Shown one piece after another: positions 60,329 through 64,000 of a stretch of 64,000 nt of DNA (within the stretch, counting starts at the first letter, position 1; every line of letters starts with the position of its first letter). The notes under the pieces are model-generated. The model saw only the letters and a program-made list of their open reading frames with translations. It was not told the origin of the DNA and searched no databases. The stretch is taken from contig RDXX01000009.1 of the NCBI GenBank assembly GCA_004292955.1, forward strand, positions 310,001-374,000. The letters run 5' to 3'. The stretch is from Oscillatoriales cyanobacterium (GTDB taxonomy: Bacteria > Cyanobacteriota > Cyanobacteriia > Cyanobacteriales > Microcoleaceae). Made by a program: the position numbers and the translations under genes.

Positions 60329-61867
60329 ATGCTAGAAACAATTTACAAATACCTAGAAACGTTGCAGGAACAAGTTAAGCATTTACCACCTCCCCAACAG
60401 GCAATTTTAATAAAAACTGTGGAAACTCTGTCAACTTCTTTGCAAGAAATGGCAACCAGCCGCCAGTTTGAAAGTGCGACAAATAACGCGGCAAAGTTAG
60501 TTGAGGCGGAAAATTTAAATCGTCTTTTGGAACGCACTGTCGCCCAGCAAGCGGCGCAACTCAGAAAGCTACAGGAGCAGTTGAACGAAGAAATCAACCA
60601 GCACCGCCGGGATAATAAAGCATTAACTAAAAGCGAAGCCAAACTTCAGGCTGCGCTCCGTAATTCTCCAGATATAATTACTATTGTTGGCTCCGACGGG
60701 CGAGTCCGATATCACAGCGCAGCGCTAGAGAGAGTTTTGGGTTACAAGCCAGAAGAGAGAATTGGCAAGATTCATGGCGAGTTGATCCATCCAGACGATT
60801 TGCTGAGTTGGAAGGCATATTTTGGCAAGTTGCTAGAATTTCCTGGAGTTGGGGCGACAATTGAATATCGCAAACGCCACGCGGACGGTTCTTGGATCTA
60901 CTTGGAGTCGATCGGCAATAGTTTGCTTCACGATTCTAGCGTACAGGGAATTCTGATTGCTTCCCGGGAAATTGAGGGACGCAAGCAAGCAGAAAGCGCA
61001 CTCCTGGAGTCGCAACGGCACTACAAAATTATGTCACAAATTACTTCGGATTTTGCCTATTCTTTCAAGGCACTTCCCAACGGTAACTTTGTTTGTGAGT
61101 GGGTAACGGAAGCTTTGGCGCGCGTGAGCGGTCATCTCCCTGAAGAATTAACTGCCTCGGGCTGGTGGAGTTCAGATATCGTTCACCCTGATGATAGGGA
61201 AATGTTAATTAAACAATTAGAAGGCTGTACTTCTAGAGGTATGGGAGTCAATGAGTATCGAATTGTTAACAAAAATGGTGGTGTGCGCTGGGTGCGGGAC
61301 TGCTGGCAAGCCGTGTGGGACAAAACTGAAGGGCGGGTTGTTCGTTTGTGGGGCGCTTGTCAGGAAATTACCGATCGCAAGCAAGTAGAATTGAAACTGC
61401 AACTCGTTAACAGAGTTTGGCAAGCCCAGATTGCATCGGCGCCGCTGGCGATTAACTGTACCGACAATGACGGCCGCACCCTTGTCTGGAACCGCGCCGC
61501 CGAAGAACTTTTTGGCTGGACTGCTGCTGAGGTTTTGGGTCAACCATTGCCGAATATTCCTGAAGGACAAAAGCAAGATTTTTACGCGCTGCTGAAATCT
61601 GCGGGTAATGGCAAACCGGAAAACGGTTTGGAAGTGTCTTTGCCCAAAAAAGACGGTAGTTCGATCGACCTTTGGCTGTTTGCCGCACCCGTACAAGATG
61701 TAGGCGGCGAGACAGTCGGCAGTATCAACATATTTTCTGACCTTTCAGAACGCAAGCGCATAGAAGATGAGCGCCAAAAACTAGCATCCCTGAAAAATAT
61801 GGAAGAACCTTTTTGGGCCCGCTATGTCAGCCGCCCGCCAACCAAGAAAAAAGATGGGGATAACTAA
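60329..61867 (+). CDS. Triple-PAS protein with N-terminal coiled coil and no output domain
   Basis: A 512-residue soluble protein. Residues 1-105 are helical and probably coiled coil (LLERTVAQQAAQLRKLQEQL). PAS 1 is about 106-215 (ALRNSPDIITIVGSDGRVRY, with GYKPEERIGK and HPDD). PAS 2 is about 225-350 (QITSDFAYSFKALPNGNFVC, with DIVHPDDREML). PAS 3 is about 360-490 (APLAINCTDNDGRTLVWNRA, with LFGWTAAEVLGQPLP). It ends RYVSRPPTKKKDGDN, without kinase, GGDEF or other output. It may be a sensor that signals by contact or a truncated kinase. The ATG at 60329 lacks a clear ribosome-binding site. Confidence 0.8.
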   Translation: MLETIYKYLETLQEQVKHLPPPQQAILIKTVETLSTSLQEMATSRQFESATNNAAKLVEAENLNRLLERTVAQQAAQLRKLQEQLNEEINQHRRDNKALTKSEAKLQAALRNSPDIITIVGSDGRVRYHSAALERVLGYKPEERIGKIHGELIHPDDLLSWKAYFGKLLEFPGVGATIEYRKRHADGSWIYLESIGNSLLHDSSVQGILIASREIEGRKQAESALLESQRHYKIMSQITSDFAYSFKALPNGNFVCEWVTEALARVSGHLPEELTASGWWSSDIVHPDDREMLIKQLEGCTSRGMGVNEYRIVNKNGGVRWVRDCWQAVWDKTEGRVVRLWGACQEITDRKQVELKLQLVNRVWQAQIASAPLAINCTDNDGRTLVWNRAAEELFGWTAAEVLGQPLPNIPEGQKQDFYALLKSAGNGKPENGLEVSLPKKDGSSIDLWLFAAPVQDVGGETVGSINIFSDLSERKRIEDERQKLASLKNMEEPFWARYVSRPPTKKKDGDN

Positions 61868-61879
61868 TTCCCTCAAGCA

Positions 61880-61987
61880 TATAGCGGTTCTCAGAAAGAT
61901 TCGCGGATGTTGTTGGGCTTGGGCCCTCTTGGTTTAAGCGGTTATATAAGCTGTCAGTCATACCTCATCTTTTTGAGAAAGGCTATA
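61880..61987. mobile_element. MITE-like element with TATAGC ends, copy 2
   Basis: The left end is TATAGCGGTTCTCAGAAAGA then T. The reverse complement of the right end is TATAGCCTTTCTCAAAAAGA then T. The two ends match at 18 of 21 positions and enclose an 85-nt interior without coding potential. Related copy at 48896-48992. Confidence 0.7.
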
Positions 61988-62062
61988 AGTTAAAAACACT
62001 AAAAGTCCGAAGCAGCAATCTTCTGCTGGCGATATCATCTCCGGTAAAATAGCCGTTGCAGA

Positions 62063-62120
62063 TTTGTAGTAAGGAAGTCGGTATTCTGAGTTTTATTAGT
62101 ACGGACTTCCTCACTACAAA
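62063..62120. repeat. GAGGACT-family palindrome, diverged
   Basis: TTTGTAGTAAGGAAGTC (62063-62079) and GACTTCCTCACTACAAA (62104-62120) form a 17-bp hairpin with one mismatch and a 24-nt loop. Its outer TTTGTAGT is shared with the array at 55742. Confidence 0.75.
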
Positions 62121-62462
62121 GCTATTCGATCGATCCCACATAATATCATAATAAATACACCCTGATTCTACCTTTATTATTTGCTATGCTGTGTTAGACA
62201 CAACCCTAATGACCTAAAAATAATTTAGTAACCAGCTATCGAAGTTCTTGAAAAAATCTATAGCAATCAGAGCGGATTGGCACAAGATAAAAACTTTTTT
62301 GTCTGGCTAGACTCCTTGTTGAACAAGGATTTAAATTTTTCTAGAACTAGCAAATAAATTAGTATTGCTATATTGCTATATAGATGCAAGTGTCACATTT
62401 TCCAGGCAGAAGACTTGTGTGCCCGATCAATATTCGAGTTTTTGAATGCGGGAATTGCATCT
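62121..62462. other. AT-rich intergenic region
   Basis: About 340 nt. No gene or clear structure; a CTTGTTGAACAAGG hairpin occurs near 62320-62333. The region lies downstream of both flanking genes' coding ends. Confidence 0.45.
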
Positions 62463-63275
62463 TTACTTGTTTAGAGATTTTTGCTGACTCCTCAAAGCAT
62501 CTAACTCTACGTGAGCCTGACAAGCTTTACTTGACTGAATGGAATCTAAGACATTACCAATTACCTTGGAAAGATGGAGAGCCGAACGGTGAGCTTCTTG
62601 GATAAAAGCTCTTTCCTCTATTGGATCGTCGGCCATATCATCTACAGTTAGTTGTAGATAGCCGATGATGTGATTTAGTGGAGTTCGCAGCTCGTGGGAT
62701 GCGGTTGACAAAAACTCTTTTTTAAACTGGGATAGTTCTTTTGTTCGCTGGCTGCGCTCTTGGTAGAGGGTGGCTAGGGCGATCGCACTTCCGACTTGAT
62801 CCGCAACTTCTTCTGCGAATTCGATCTGGTCTTGAGTCCAAGGTCGATCGGCATTACCATCATTCCCTGACAATCCGCCCTCGCACCGGTGCAAGCTAAT
62901 TATGCCATTAGGTTTATCTTGATAAGCGGTAGCGACCACTAGCAGCGAATGCCGTTCAAAAGGATCGTCGGCTCCTAACGATTCTACTACCACCGGTTTT
63001 AGGGTCTCTAGAGCTTGAGTAATATGAGGTGCTGACGTGAGCGAGATTTTCACTCCCAGCATTGGTAGAAATGGTTCTTGGCAGTATTCAGCAGCCACTG
63101 TGACTTGCTGGCTAGAACTTTGATAGGGACAAATGATGCAACGGCTGACACCTAATGTTTGTCCGAGAGAGTTAACTGTTTGTTGCCAAATGGTATCGAG
63201 ATCCAAAGTTCGACGAATCTTTCTGCCAATTTGGAGCAAAAGTTTTTGCGATTGAGCTGATACTTGCTGATTCAT
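62463..63275 (-). CDS. GAF-domain histidine-kinase-like protein lacking the ATPase domain
   Basis: A 270-residue protein from the ATG at 63273-63275, with GAGGG 7 nt upstream. A GAF domain covers about residues 20-175 (TLDLDTIWQQTVNSLGQTLG, VSRCIICPYQSSSQQVTVAA, LLVVATAYQDKPNGIISLHR). It has a helical connector (DQIEFAEEVADQVGSAIALA) and a DHp box FLSTASHELRTPLNHIIGYL with the phospho-His. It then ends after about 60 more residues (HVELDALRSQQKSLNK), with no N, G1 or G2 boxes of the catalytic ATPase. The C-terminus is not followed by such a domain in any frame that I can see. It may act as a phosphotransfer or dimerising partner of another kinase, or be a truncated gene. Confidence 0.8.
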   Translation of the reverse strand: MNQQVSAQSQKLLLQIGRKIRRTLDLDTIWQQTVNSLGQTLGVSRCIICPYQSSSQQVTVAAEYCQEPFLPMLGVKISLTSAPHITQALETLKPVVVESLGADDPFERHSLLVVATAYQDKPNGIISLHRCEGGLSGNDGNADRPWTQDQIEFAEEVADQVGSAIALATLYQERSQRTKELSQFKKEFLSTASHELRTPLNHIIGYLQLTVDDMADDPIEERAFIQEAHRSALHLSKVIGNVLDSIQSSKACQAHVELDALRSQQKSLNK

Positions 63276-64000
63276 AGCAACCCTCTTTCTACTAGACTGG
63301 CAAAAGTCTACCACTCCACCAACACAGCAGAAATTTACTTAATTTGCCAGACGCAAACTGTTCAAATAGAGGTTTGCGTAATTACACTTAAATGTTCCCA
63401 CACTTAGTCAAAAAATACTATCTATTGCAAGGATCTTTACAATATCTTTACAATTCTCACATAAAACTAAGAACGTCAAGTTTTCTTAATATAACTTTAC
63501 AATAGGGCTGTGGAAGTTAAATCAGTCCTATGGGTGGGCATTCAGTTCTGGTAAGGTTAGCGATTTTTTGGGGGGGTTTATTCGCAGGTGTGAGCCGCGA
63601 AGAGACAGAGCGAGATAATCTGTTGTCCTACCCCCCCCAATGCCATTGATGCGAATTCTGCGTGGGTTCGGCAGCGGTGGGGCGATCGGTCTGAGTGGAA
63701 AACACCGAAGGAGGGAGATTGGTGGCGGACAAGGTAAAATTTGATACTGCGACGGGCAATATAACTGTGTTATTATCAAAACCACCAATTATCAATGATT
63801 TTTATGCGCGAATTTGTAATCAGGGATACACCGATCCCGACATAATCAACTGAGTGATATACAAATTTGTAAGTGGTAAGTGGTAATTGGTAAGTGGTAA
63901 GACAACTGGCGAGACACCCAAGTTGAGAACAGCTATAGCTATTTTTTATTTCTTGCTTCTTGCTTATTCCCTCCTTTGGCTGCGGACAAGTTTTGCTTCT
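63276..64000. other. Intergenic region to window end
   Basis: No gene is supported in 725 nt. GGTAAGT-type heptamers (GTAAGTGGTAATTGGTAAGT) are seen at about 63869-63902, followed by a pyrimidine-rich end. Readings on either strand look like shadow frames. Confidence 0.5.

Noticed and set aside
63528-63788. A minus-strand frame near the window end
   Set aside because: Proline/arginine-rich shadow sequence from G/C runs, without a start signal or homology-like motif.
1-64000. tRNA, rRNA, tmRNA or other classical RNA genes
   Set aside because: I scanned by eye for tRNA-like arms and conserved motifs and found none; a covariance search could still reveal small RNAs.

Overview
The window looks like chromosomal DNA of a filamentous cyanobacterium, probably of the Oscillatoriales (Microcoleus/Oscillatoria type; the genus is inference). 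The evidence is a very high density of HIP1 octamers (GCGATCGC) and many heptanucleotide tandem repeats (STRR units such as TCAACTG, CAGTTGG and ACCAATT). Genes typical of cyanobacteria are also present: an ABC transporter of the CmpABCD/NrtABCD family, a one-helix high-light-inducible protein, a COP23-domain protein, DUF1824, DUF3352 and DUF3386 proteins, and several Uma2 (DUF820) proteins. No rRNA, tRNA, intact IS, prophage or CRISPR array was recognised.

Layout. 1-10 kb: a MazF-like toxin broken at an A9 run with its antitoxin, a conserved acidic protein, an A-type Fe-S carrier, a TPR protein, a DUF3352 protein, a TIGR01777-type SDR protein, a frameshifted leucine-rich-repeat/DUF6745 gene and a Uma2 gene. 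10.5-16.6 kb: a four-gene ABC importer operon on the minus strand. The solute-binding residues point to bicarbonate (cmpABCD) rather than nitrate. 17-30 kb: a decayed membrane-protein gene, Uma2 genes, a methyltransferase, a P2-type Ca2+-ATPase, a C39-like peptidase, a nicotinamidase-like hydrolase, a TVP38/TMEM64 protein next to a flavin disulfide oxidoreductase, and a two-gene RNA repair module (T4-like polynucleotide kinase-phosphatase plus Rnl1-like RNA ligase). 31-38 kb: two paralogous exported proteins, a Phd/VapC pair, hemC, a Deg-like protease, and several small toxin-antitoxin-like cassettes. 38-44.2 kb: a minus-strand block of six predicted exported proteins (COP23, two trypsin-like proteases, an unknown, an L,D-transpeptidase, a von Willebrand D protein). 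45-64 kb: glgA, DUF1824, a polysaccharide deacetylase, rnc with a NYN RNase, an hli gene, a response regulator and hybrid PAS kinase, a GH57 glycosidase, nfu, DUF3386, a PAS protein and a kinase-like protein without an ATPase domain.

The intergenic DNA is unusually structured. It holds STRR tracts, several families of short palindromes or MITE-like elements with recognisable terminal inverted repeats, and a composite hairpin repeat seen three times. Some lie inside the transporter operon; others border gene ends. The two most interesting gene groups are the RNA kinase/ligase pair (28.7-30.8 kb) and the exported-protein block (37.9-44.2 kb). Two members of that block share a proline-rich N-terminal motif.
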